Shown in pieces: positions 37,693-45,294 of a stretch of 64,000 nucleotides of DNA. The first letter of the stretch is position 1. The number at the start of each line of letters is the position of its first letter. The notes beneath the pieces were generated by a model. It did no database searches. It worked only from the letters and a program-made list of their open reading frames with translations, and had not been told where the DNA came from. The stretch spans positions 1 to 64,000 of the forward strand of contig NZ_JBHUEJ010000015.1 in assembly GCF_042680565.1 (NCBI RefSeq), written 5' to 3'. Source of the stretch: Ottowia flava. Lineage in GTDB: Bacteria > Pseudomonadota > Gammaproteobacteria > Burkholderiales > Burkholderiaceae_C. Position numbers and translations under genes: made by a program.

Positions 37693-38622
37693 TCACACCA
37701 GGTAATGGTCCACCAGCAGCGCGGCGAACAGCAGCGACAGGTGGATCAGGGAGAAACGGAAGGTCTTGCGCGCCAGCTGGTCGGAATAGCTGCGCCACAG
37801 CTTGAACGCGTAGCCCATGAAGCCGATGTTCAGCACCACCGCCGCCACCAGGTAGATCCAGCCCGACATGCGGTAGATGAAGGGCAGCAGGCACGCGGCG
37901 GTGAGGATAAAGGTGTACAGCAGGATCTGCAGGCGGGTGAATTCGTTGCCGTGCGTGACGGGCAGCATGGGCAGGCCGCTCTTGCGGTAGTCCTCGACCC
38001 GGTAGAGCGCCAGCGCCCAGAAGTGCGGCGGTGTCCACAGGAAGATGATCAAAAACAGGATCATCGCCTCGGGGCCGACGCTGCCGGTCATCGCGGCCCA
38101 GCCCAGCACCGGCGGCATGGCCCCGGACGCGCCGCCAATCACGATGTTCTGCGGCGTGAGCGGCTTGAGGATCACGGTGTAGACCACCGCGTAGCCGACG
38201 AAGGTAGCGAACGTCAGCCACATGGTCAGCGGGTTCACCCACACATACAGGATGGCCGAGCCGATGGCGCACAGCACGCCAGAAAACGCCAGCGCCTGCA
38301 CGTCGGACATTTCGCCGCGCGCCGTGGGGCGCCAGGCGGTGCGCTTCATCTTGGCGTCAATGGCCTTTTCTACCAAGCAGTTGAAGGCCGCGGCGGCGGC
38401 GGCCACCAGCCAGATGCCGGCGCAGGCGATGACCATGCGCTGCAGGTCGGCCCAGCTGGGCAGGCCGGGCACGGCCAGCACCATGCCGATCAACGCGCAG
38501 AAGACGATCAGTTGCACCACGCGCGGCTTGGTCAGCACGTAGTACTGGCGCCAGATCGGCATGCTGGGCAGCGCCGTGGCGGCGCCGACCGGCGCGCCTT
38601 TGGGAGCGGGGCGGCTGCTCAT
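37693..38622 (-). CDS. ctaB: Protoheme IX farnesyltransferase (heme O synthase)
   Basis: A 309-residue polytopic membrane enzyme that attaches a farnesyl group to heme B, giving heme O for the oxidase. The prenyl-diphosphate-binding Asp-rich segments are visible as NCLVEKAIDAKMKRT and, later, YRVEDYRKSGLPMLP. About nine hydrophobic segments; the length fits CtaB/CyoE. Its start overlaps the ctaA stop by 4 bases (ATGA), so the two heme-modifying enzymes are translationally coupled. Confidence 0.95.
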   Translation of the reverse strand: MSSRPAPKGAPVGAATALPSMPIWRQYYVLTKPRVVQLIVFCALIGMVLAVPGLPSWADLQRMVIACAGIWLVAAAAAAFNCLVEKAIDAKMKRTAWRPTARGEMSDVQALAFSGVLCAIGSAILYVWVNPLTMWLTFATFVGYAVVYTVILKPLTPQNIVIGGASGAMPPVLGWAAMTGSVGPEAMILFLIIFLWTPPHFWALALYRVEDYRKSGLPMLPVTHGNEFTRLQILLYTFILTAACLLPFIYRMSGWIYLVAAVVLNIGFMGYAFKLWRSYSDQLARKTFRFSLIHLSLLFAALLVDHYLV

Positions 38623-39815
38623 GCGCGCACCTCGCGACGCAGGTCGGTGGCGGGCACGGCGCGGGTCTGCGCAGCCGTGCGGCTGGCGCACAGCGCCCAG
38701 GCCAGCACGGTCATCAGCGCCGCCGCACCGCCGGTGTGCAACACCGCAGCGACCAGCGGCCAGTCGAGCACCACGTTGGACAGCCCGGTCACCAGCTGCA
38801 TGACGGCCAGCGCCACAATCCAGCGGCGCTGACGCACCAGGCGGCCGCTGCGGTGCAGGCGCCAGGCCAGTACGCCCAACAGCACGAAGACGGCGTAGGC
38901 GAACAAGCGGTGCGTGTAATGGATGGCCGTGAGCGCATGGAATTCGAGCTGCGAGCCATCGGCCGACAGACCCAGCGGACGCCACAGCTCGAAGCCCTGG
39001 GCAAAGTCCATCTCGGGCCACCAACTGCCCTGGCACATCGGGAACGTGTTGCAGACCAGCACGGCATAGTTGGTGCTGACCCAGCCCCCCAAGGCGATCT
39101 GCACCCCAACGGCAATGGCCGCTACCCATAGCAGCATGCGCACGCCGCTGCCCAGCACTTCGGCCGGTTGGCCTGCGGCCTGGCGGTAGCGCTCGGCCTG
39201 CGCCGCCAGCAGCACCAGCAGGCCAACGCCGCCCAGCAGGTGCAGCGTGACGATGGCGGGGAACAGCTTCATGGTGACCGTGAGCGCGCCAAACGCGCCC
39301 TGCGCACAAACCCAGGCGAGCGTCAGCAGCGGCCAGCCCGGATGCAGGATGGCGCTGCCTTGGCCAGCCCCGCCAGGTCCCGCCGCAGCCCGGCGCGCGC
39401 GGCGCCATTCGACCCACGTGGCCACGGCCAACGCGATGATCAGCACGCCGACGGTGGTCGCCAGGTAGCGGTGGATCATCTCGACCCAGGCCTTGCCATG
39501 CGTGACCGGGCCGGTCGGCATGGCGTCCTGCGCGGCGGCGATGTGCTCGCGCGCGCCCACGGGGCTGGCCTTGCCGTAGCAGCCGGGCCAGTCGGGGCAG
39601 CCCAGGCCGGAATCGGTCAGGCGGGTGAAGGCGCCGAACAGCACCAGATCAAAAGTGAGGAACAGCGTCAGCACCGTGAGCGCCTGCAGGCGCCGCGCGG
39701 GCGATGCGCCCTGGCTGCGCAGGCGCAGCCACAGCAACGGCCCGATGGCCAGCAGCAAGCCCATGCCCATCAGGTGCAGCGCCGGGCTCAGGTTGTACAG
39801 CGGGGTGGTGTCCAT
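38619..39815 (-). CDS. ctaA: Heme A synthase
   Basis: A 398-residue membrane enzyme of the CtaA/Cox15 family that oxidises the C8 methyl of heme O to a formyl group, giving heme A. Eight hydrophobic segments are seen. Family features include GLGCPDWPGCYG and EMIHRYLATTVGVLI in the first half, and FPMCQGSW and HRLFAYAVF in the second. The histidines in these helices bind heme. It follows the thioredoxin-fold gene on the minus strand. Confidence 0.94.
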   Translation of the reverse strand: MDTTPLYNLSPALHLMGMGLLLAIGPLLWLRLRSQGASPARRLQALTVLTLFLTFDLVLFGAFTRLTDSGLGCPDWPGCYGKASPVGAREHIAAAQDAMPTGPVTHGKAWVEMIHRYLATTVGVLIIALAVATWVEWRRARRAAAGPGGAGQGSAILHPGWPLLTLAWVCAQGAFGALTVTMKLFPAIVTLHLLGGVGLLVLLAAQAERYRQAAGQPAEVLGSGVRMLLWVAAIAVGVQIALGGWVSTNYAVLVCNTFPMCQGSWWPEMDFAQGFELWRPLGLSADGSQLEFHALTAIHYTHRLFAYAVFVLLGVLAWRLHRSGRLVRQRRWIVALAVMQLVTGLSNVVLDWPLVAAVLHTGGAAALMTVLAWALCASRTAAQTRAVPATDLRREVRA

Positions 39816-39839
39816 GGTCGCAGTCGCGCGGCAATTGGC

Positions 39840-40556
39840 CTATTCGCGGCCCGGCTGGTCCCAGGAGGCCGACGCACGCAGCAGGCGCGAGATGTCGCGC
39901 TTGGCCTTGGAGGCGTTGGCCTTGTCGAGCGCCGGAAAGCGCATCATCCAATGCGCCATCGGGTCGACCACGTACAGCGATTCGGCCAGGGCATGGCCGG
40001 GCGCGGGCTCGAGCCATCGGGTCAGTTCCGCCTCGGGCACGCGCACCACCGTGGCCTGCGCAAGCGCCGGGCGCAGGGCGTCGGGCACGCGCTCATCGTC
40101 GGTCACCAGCCAGACCCAGTCCAGGCGCTCCTTGTCCTTGCCCAGGCTTTCGCGCAGCTGGCGTTGCAGGTACAGGTTGCTTTCACAGCGCGCGTCGCAT
40201 TTGGCGCCGCCCACGCTGACGAGCAGCCACTGGCCCTTGAGCGACTGCAGATCGAACGGCTGGCCGTTCAGGTCGGTGGCCGCCAAGGTGGGCACGGGGC
40301 GCTGCGGATCGATCAGTTGGCCCAGGCTGGTGCCACCGCCCGGGCGCACGACGTAGTAGCTGAAGTACGAGGCGACCACCGGGGCCGCGCATACGAGCGC
40401 CAGCAGCAGCATCTTCCAGCGGCCGGAGCGCGTGCGTTGCCCGTCCTGCGCCATCGCGTCGGCAGGCGCGGGCATGGCATGCACGGTGAGGCCGAGCGGC
40501 TCGTCCCGGCCTGGGGGGCGCTCAGGCGCGGGGGGAACGGAGGAAAGGTCGGACAA
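39840..40556 (-). CDS. Membrane-anchored thioredoxin-fold protein of the oxidase cluster
   Basis: A 238-residue protein: Pro-rich cytoplasmic N-terminus, one membrane segment (about 48-67), then a periplasmic domain with a Sco/thioredoxin-like pattern (LNGQPFDLQSLKGQWLLVSV and C120-xxx-C124). The CxxxC and its place between SURF1 and ctaA suggest a role in copper or thiol handling during oxidase assembly (inference). No His equivalent to the Sco copper ligand was identified with confidence. Its start overlaps the end of the SURF1 gene by 35 bases. Confidence 0.8.
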   Translation of the reverse strand: MSDLSSVPPAPERPPGRDEPLGLTVHAMPAPADAMAQDGQRTRSGRWKMLLLALVCAAPVVASYFSYYVVRPGGGTSLGQLIDPQRPVPTLAATDLNGQPFDLQSLKGQWLLVSVGGAKCDARCESNLYLQRQLRESLGKDKERLDWVWLVTDDERVPDALRPALAQATVVRVPEAELTRWLEPAPGHALAESLYVVDPMAHWMMRFPALDKANASKAKRDISRLLRASASWDQPGRE

Positions 40557-41262
40557 CTTGGAACCAGAGAAAAAGCAGGGCCATCAGCGTGCAGAGCCCA
40601 AACCATTGGAAGGCGTAGCCGTAGTTTCTGTCGACGCCGGTGGCGGGCGGCGGCCAGTCGCGCTGCAAGCCGTCGGAGGCAGGACCCGTTTGCTGCACCA
40701 GTGTGGCGGCGAGCGGCAAGCCGGTTTCGACGCGGTACGCGCCCAAGTCGAGATTTTGCCGGATTCGCCCACCCGATTCCTGGCCAAGGGCAAAGACCGC
40801 AGGCACGCGCTCCATCACGCGGCCGGTGACGGCCACCGGGCCAGCGGGCGTTGGCACCGGCGGCAATGCATCGCGCTGCTGGAAATTGCGCGGTGCCCAG
40901 CCGCGCAGCACTAGCACAACGCCGGCATCGCCCGCCAGCCGCAGCGGCGTCAGCACGAAAAAGCCGGCCCGCCCATCCATGGAACGGTTGTCCAGGAACA
41001 CCGTCGCGTCGGGCAGCCACTGCCCGTCCAGGCGCACGGCGCGGTGCAGCAGCGGATCGGTCTGCGCGGGCTCACGTGCCGCCACCAGTGCCGCGGGCGG
41101 GATGGCCGGCAGCTGTTCCCGCGCGTCCATGGCGGCTTGCTGGGCCTCTTTCTCGTCGACGCGCGACAGCTGCCACAGGCCCAGCCTGAAGGTCACCACG
41201 ATGCCGACCACGGCAGCAACAAGGATCAGGCCATCGCGCCAGGTGAAGGTGCGCCGGGTCAC
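40522..41262 (-). CDS. SURF1-family cytochrome oxidase assembly protein
   Basis: A 246-residue inner-membrane protein with helices at both ends (about 12-32 and 217-237) and a large periplasmic loop containing the family motifs LGLWQLSR, FLDNRSMDGRAGFFVLTPL (FLDNRS plus GRAGFFVLTPL) and VLRGW. SURF1 helps insert heme a into subunit I. No ATG fits the family start; GTG 41262 (VTRRTFTWRDG) is chosen. This puts the start only 15 bases from the divergent DUF2909 gene. Confidence 0.88.
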   Translation of the reverse strand: MTRRTFTWRDGLILVAAVVGIVVTFRLGLWQLSRVDEKEAQQAAMDAREQLPAIPPAALVAAREPAQTDPLLHRAVRLDGQWLPDATVFLDNRSMDGRAGFFVLTPLRLAGDAGVVLVLRGWAPRNFQQRDALPPVPTPAGPVAVTGRVMERVPAVFALGQESGGRIRQNLDLGAYRVETGLPLAATLVQQTGPASDGLQRDWPPPATGVDRNYGYAFQWFGLCTLMALLFLWFQVVRPFLRSPRA

Positions 41263-41277
41263 GGGATAATGCGCTCC

Positions 41278-41514
41278 ATGAAACAGGTACTGATCGGGCT
41301 GGCCTTCGTCGGCATTCTGGGCAGCCTGGCGTCGGCGTTGTTCTTCATGATGAAGAAGGACAAGCCCGGCGAGCCGGACGACCCCAAGCGCGCCGCCCAC
41401 ATGGTCTGGGCGCTGGCCTTGCGCGTCGGTATCTCGGTACTGCTGTTCGTCTGCATACTGCTGGCCTGGAAGCTGGGTTATATCCAGCCATCGGGTTTGC
41501 CACAAAATCCATAG
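41278..41514 (+). CDS. DUF2909 twin-transmembrane protein
   Basis: A 78-residue protein with two hydrophobic helices (about 5-24 and 45-66) separated by a charged cytoplasmic loop (MMKKDKPGEPDDPKRA). DUF2909 proteins are common in gammaproteobacterial and betaproteobacterial oxidase clusters; their role is unknown. It is the only plus-strand gene inside the oxidase region. Its TAG stop codon is supplied by the edge of a repeat copy, and a terminator follows. Confidence 0.85.
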   Translation: MKQVLIGLAFVGILGSLASALFFMMKKDKPGEPDDPKRAAHMVWALALRVGISVLLFVCILLAWKLGYIQPSGLPQNP

Positions 41515-41558
41515 CAGCTTGCGCAGGTCTGTCTAGGGCCAAAGCGGGCAATCAATCG
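41506..41558 (+). repeat. Dispersed repeat copy providing the DUF2909 stop codon
   Basis: ATCCATAGCAGCTTGCGCAG, then TCTAGGGCCAAAGCGGGCAA. The TAG in CCATAG is the stop of the small membrane protein gene. Confidence 0.8.
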
Positions 41559-41584
41559 AAAAGAGCGCCTTGCGGCGCTCTTTT
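41559..41584 (+). terminator. Rho-independent terminator, bidirectional
   Basis: AAAAGAGCGCC-TTGC-GGCGCTCTTTT with a further T, between the convergent DUF2909 and ctaE genes. It starts right after the repeat copy. Confidence 0.93.
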
Positions 41585-41604
41585 TCGTTCGGCCGCCGGA
41601 GGCG

Positions 41605-42486
41605 TCACATCCAGTAGACCAGGATGTACAAGCCCAGCCAGACCACGTCCACGAAGTGCCAGTACCAGGCCGCGCCTTCGAAGCCGAAGTGGCGCTCGGG
41701 CGTGAAGTGGCCCTTCATCAGGCGCAGCGTGATGAACAGCAGCATCAGCATGCCAACCAGCACGTGAAAGCCGTGGAAGCCGGTCAGCATGAAGAAGGTC
41801 GAGCCGAAGACGCCGGAGCTGAGCTTGAGGTTCAGGTCGGTGTAGGCATGGTAGTACTCGTAACCCTGCACGCACAGGAAGGTGGCGCCCAGGATCACGG
41901 TGATCCACATGAAGATGATGCAGCGCGCGCGGTGGTTGGCCACCAGCGCGTGGTGAGCGATCGTCAGGGTGACGCCGGAGGTCAGCAGCAGCGCGGTGTT
42001 GATCGTGGGCAGCCAGAACGGGCCCATGGTTTGGAAAGGCTCGACGATGCCGGCCGGCGACGCGGTGGCGCCTGGCGCCAGGCTGGGCCACACCGCCTTG
42101 AAGTCGGGCCACAGCAGCGCGTTGTCCAGACCGCCCAGCGCCGGCACCGAGTGCTCGCGCGCCCACCACAACGCAGTGAAGAAGGCGCCGAAGAACATCA
42201 CTTCAGAGAAGATGAACCAGCTCATGCTCCAGCGGTAGGACAGGTCGATCTTGCGACCGTACAAGCCGTTTTCGCTTTCGCGGATGGCGTCGCCAAACCA
42301 TTGGTACAGCACGAACAGCCACCAGGCCAGGCCAGCGAAGAACACATAGGGCGCCCAGTTCGAGCCATTGACCCACTGGGAGGCGCCCAGGATCACCAGG
42401 AACAGCCCGATGGCTGCCATCACCGGGTGCCGGGACTCCGCGGGAACGTAGTAGTACGGCGTGTGGCCGTGTGCGGTGCTCGACAT
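41605..42486 (-). CDS. ctaE: Cytochrome c oxidase subunit III
   Basis: A 293-residue membrane subunit with seven hydrophobic helices, a start of HGHTPYYYVPAESRHP, and the family segments FSEVMFFGAFF, GFHGFHVLVG and WYWHFVDVVWLGLY. Subunit III stabilises the oxidase core and the proton entry path. AGGAG upstream serves either ATG 42486 or GTG 42492; ATG was chosen. Last gene of the ctaC-ctaD-ctaG-DUF2970-ctaE run. Confidence 0.96.
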   Translation of the reverse strand: MSSTAHGHTPYYYVPAESRHPVMAAIGLFLVILGASQWVNGSNWAPYVFFAGLAWWLFVLYQWFGDAIRESENGLYGRKIDLSYRWSMSWFIFSEVMFFGAFFTALWWAREHSVPALGGLDNALLWPDFKAVWPSLAPGATASPAGIVEPFQTMGPFWLPTINTALLLTSGVTLTIAHHALVANHRARCIIFMWITVILGATFLCVQGYEYYHAYTDLNLKLSSGVFGSTFFMLTGFHGFHVLVGMLMLLFITLRLMKGHFTPERHFGFEGAAWYWHFVDVVWLGLYILVYWM

Positions 42487-42509
42487 CTTCACTTCACTCC
42501 TGTGCTCTT

Positions 42510-42575
42510 CAATTTATAGCTACTCGCGCTTATCCGTACGGCGCGGGAAAAGGTTTCGACTCAAAAATCTCGATT
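42510..42575 (+). repeat. Diverged repeat copy between ctaE and DUF2970
   Basis: TTTATAGCTACTCGCGCTTA, then GGCGCGGGAAAAGGTTTCGA. Its CGCGCTT core differs from the CTGCGCAG core of the other copies, so it may be an older subtype. Confidence 0.5.
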
Positions 42576-42829
42576 TAGGCCGCGGCAGGCCCGCTGGCCA
42601 CCACCCAGTTGACTATCAACAGCAGCACCACGATGAACAGCACCAGCGCCACCAGCCCGGCAATCACCACGTGGAACGGACTGACCTGCGCCAAGTCCTG
42701 CTGGTACTCGCTGCGCTTGCGGATGCCCAAGAGCCCCCAGGCCACCATGCGCATCGACCGCCAGAACGACGGAGGCTGCACCTCGGGCGACGCCTCGCGC
42801 GCCGGATCAGGTTGGCGCACGGCGTTCAT
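42575..42829 (-). CDS. DUF2970 small membrane protein
   Basis: An 84-residue protein: charged N-terminal part, a conserved SFWRSMRMVAWGLLGIRKRSEY patch (SFWRSMRMVAWG then LLGIRK), then one C-terminal transmembrane helix (about 54-77). DUF2970 proteins sit between ctaG and ctaE in many betaproteobacteria and are presumed oxidase-assembly or accessory factors (inference). Its start overlaps the ctaG stop by 4 bases. Confidence 0.88.
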   Translation of the reverse strand: MNAVRQPDPAREASPEVQPPSFWRSMRMVAWGLLGIRKRSEYQQDLAQVSPFHVVIAGLVALVLFIVVLLLIVNWVVASGPAAA

Positions 42830-43443
42830 GCGCCTGCTCCCGTTTTGGCATTGGTCGCTGCGGCGCTGGCCTCAGGCGGCAAGGGCACCTTGCCACCGAC
42901 CTCGAAGAAGGTGTACGACAGCGTGATCGTCGTCACGTCCTTGGGGATGCGCGGATCGATCACGAAGGCGACCGGCCAATCCTTTTTCTCACCCGGCGCC
43001 AGCGTGTACTGGTTGAAGCAGAAGCATTCCAGCTTGTTGAAATGCGGCGCCGCTTGCCTCGGTGCATAGCTGGGAATGGCCTGCGCCGACATGGTGCGGT
43101 TCTGGACATTCTGGAACTCGTACATCACCGTGGCCAGCTCGCCGGGGTGAACCTGAAGCGAGCGCTGTGCCGGCTTGAAGCTCCACGGGCCGCGTGCATT
43201 GGCATCAAATTCAACGGTGATGGTGCGCGTCTTGTCGATCTGGGTGTTGGCGGTGCGCGCCGCAGCGGCGCTGGTCAGGCCGTTGCCGGGCACCTGCTTT
43301 TCTGTGATCGACAGGATGTTGATGCCGGTGGCCTCGCAGATCGCGCGATAAATCGGGATCAGCGCATAGCCGAAGGCAAACATGCCGAGCGCGACCACGG
43401 CCAGCTTGCCCACCATCTTGAGGTTTTCGGTTCGGAGTGCCAT
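42826..43443 (-). CDS. ctaG: Cytochrome oxidase copper chaperone CtaG (Cox11)
   Basis: A 205-residue protein with one N-terminal membrane helix (about 10-32) and a periplasmic immunoglobulin-like domain. The copper-binding motif CFCF (C140, C142) is intact within HFNKLECFCFNQ. Cox11 delivers copper to the CuB site in subunit I. It is flanked by the small assembly peptide upstream and DUF2970 downstream on the same strand. Confidence 0.95.
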   Translation of the reverse strand: MALRTENLKMVGKLAVVALGMFAFGYALIPIYRAICEATGINILSITEKQVPGNGLTSAAAARTANTQIDKTRTITVEFDANARGPWSFKPAQRSLQVHPGELATVMYEFQNVQNRTMSAQAIPSYAPRQAAPHFNKLECFCFNQYTLAPGEKKDWPVAFVIDPRIPKDVTTITLSYTFFEVGGKVPLPPEASAAATNAKTGAGA

Positions 43444-43457
43444 CGCGCGCCCGCCGC

Positions 43458-43574
43458 TTACCCGCCGCCCAGCACCACCATGCGGACGATGAAGCCGATG
43501 AAGAAGGCGATCGCCACCGAGCCCAGGATCAGGCCCAGCCTTGCATTGCGCTTCTTCTGCTCAGATGTGGTCAT
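43458..43574 (-). CDS. 38-residue cytochrome oxidase small assembly protein
   Basis: A tiny reading frame between ctaD and ctaG: a charged N-terminus (MTTSEQKKRNARLG), one transmembrane helix (about 13-34) and a GGG end. Burkholderiales oxidase operons typically carry such a peptide at this exact place, annotated as cytochrome oxidase small assembly protein. The 14-base gap to ctaG and 37-base gap from ctaD support co-transcription. The function is inferred from position only. Confidence 0.8.
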   Translation of the reverse strand: MTTSEQKKRNARLGLILGSVAIAFFIGFIVRMVVLGGG

Positions 43575-43611
43575 GTCAGACAAGGTACGTCGTTTCGCTC
43601 CGCTTTGATGG

Positions 43612-45252
43612 TCAGCCGATCACGCGCGTGGCGGTGGCATCGAGCTTCGGCGGTGTTTCGTAGGTGTGGAACGGCGCCGGCGAAGGCACTTCCCATTCCA
43701 GGCCTTCCGCGCCTTCCCATGGCTTCTGCGGTGCCTTCTCGCCCTGGCCGCGCATGGCGGGGAGCACTACGAACAGGAAGAAGTAGACCTGTGCGAAGCC
43801 GAAGAAGAAGGCGCCGATCGACGCGATCATGTTGAAGTCGGCGAACTGCATCGGGTAGTCGGCGTAGCGACGCGGCATGCCGGCCAGACCCAGGAAGTGC
43901 ATCGGGAAGAAGGTGATGTTGAACGAGATGATCGACCACCAGAAGTGGATGCGGCCGCGCGTCTCGCTGTACATCACCCCAGTCCACTTGGGCGCCCAGT
44001 AGTAGTAGCCGGAGAACAGTGCAAACAGCGAGCCTGCCACCAGCACGTAGTGGAAGTGGGCGACGATGTAATAGGTGTCCTGGATCTGCGTGTCGATCGG
44101 TGCGACGGCCGGGATGATGCCGGTGAAACCACCGATGGTGAACACGAAGATGAAGCCGACGGCGAACAGCATGGGCGTCTCGAACGTCATCGAGCCGCGC
44201 CACATGGTGGCGATCCAGTTGAAGATCTTCACGGCGGTCGGCACAGCGATCAGCATCGTGGCGTACATGAAGAACAGCTGGCCGGTCACGGGCATGCCGG
44301 TCGTGAACATGTGGTGCGCCCACACGATGAAGGACAGGATGGCGATGGCCGAAGTGGCGTACACCATCGAGGCATAGCCGAACAGGCGCTTGCGGGCGAA
44401 GGCGGGCACAACCTGGCTGACGATGCCGAACGCCGGCAAGATCATGATGTAGACCTCGGGGTGACCGAAGAACCAGAAGATGTGCTGGTACATCACCGGG
44501 TCGCCGCCACCGGCGGGGTTGAAGAAGCTGGTGCCAAAGTGGCGGTCGGTCAGCGTCATGGTGATGGCGCCGGCCAGCACGGGCATCACGGCGATCAGCA
44601 GGTAGGCGGTGATCAGCCAGGTCCAGCAGAACATCGGCATCTTCATCAGCGTCATGCCCGGAGCGCGCATGTTCAGGATGGTGACGATGATGTTGATCGC
44701 GCCCATGATCGACGAGGCGCCCATGATGTGCATCGCGAAGATGCTGGAGTCCATGGAGGGGCCCATCTGCAGCGTCAGTGGCGCGTACAGCGTCCAGCCG
44801 GCAGCGGGCGCACCGCCGGGCATGAAGAACGAACCCACCAGCATGATGGCCGCCGGAATCAGCAGCCAGAAGCTGAAGTTGTTCATGCGCGCGAAGGCCA
44901 TGTCGGATGCGCCGATCTGCAGCGGGATCATCCAGTTCGCGAAGCCCACGAAGGCCGGCATGATCGCGCCGAACACCATGATCAGGCCGTGCATGGTGGT
45001 CAGCTGGTTGAACAGCTCAGGGTTGACCAGTTGCAGGCCGGGCTGGAACAGTTCGGCGCGGATCATCAGCGCCAGCACGCCGCCCACCATCAGCATGGTG
45101 AACGAGAACAGCAGGTACAGCGTGCCGATGTCCTTGTGGTTGGTGGCAAACACCCAACGGCGCCAGCCGGTTGGCGTGTGGTGATGATCGTCGTGGTGGT
45201 CGTGGGCGTGGTCGGGGTGGTGACCGGCGTGAGGAGGAAGAACGGCGCTCAT
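43612..45252 (-). CDS. ctaD: Cytochrome c oxidase subunit I (aa3 type)
   Basis: A 546-residue catalytic subunit with twelve membrane helices. Heme a ligand H88 (TTMHG); CuB ligands H264, H313 and H314; the cross-linked Tyr268 and D-channel Glu266 in GHPEVY; high-spin heme ligands in VAHFHYV. These make it a type A heme-copper oxidase that reduces O2 to water while pumping protons. The N-terminus is unusually His-rich (ten His between residues 8 and 25), a possible metal-binding tail. It follows ctaC on the minus strand. Confidence 0.97.
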   Translation of the reverse strand: MSAVLPPHAGHHPDHAHDHHDDHHHTPTGWRRWVFATNHKDIGTLYLLFSFTMLMVGGVLALMIRAELFQPGLQLVNPELFNQLTTMHGLIMVFGAIMPAFVGFANWMIPLQIGASDMAFARMNNFSFWLLIPAAIMLVGSFFMPGGAPAAGWTLYAPLTLQMGPSMDSSIFAMHIMGASSIMGAINIIVTILNMRAPGMTLMKMPMFCWTWLITAYLLIAVMPVLAGAITMTLTDRHFGTSFFNPAGGGDPVMYQHIFWFFGHPEVYIMILPAFGIVSQVVPAFARKRLFGYASMVYATSAIAILSFIVWAHHMFTTGMPVTGQLFFMYATMLIAVPTAVKIFNWIATMWRGSMTFETPMLFAVGFIFVFTIGGFTGIIPAVAPIDTQIQDTYYIVAHFHYVLVAGSLFALFSGYYYWAPKWTGVMYSETRGRIHFWWSIISFNITFFPMHFLGLAGMPRRYADYPMQFADFNMIASIGAFFFGFAQVYFFLFVVLPAMRGQGEKAPQKPWEGAEGLEWEVPSPAPFHTYETPPKLDATATRVIG

Positions 45253-45294
45253 GGGAGGAATTCCGAAATCTGGTCTATCAGGATGCGGTCAAGC

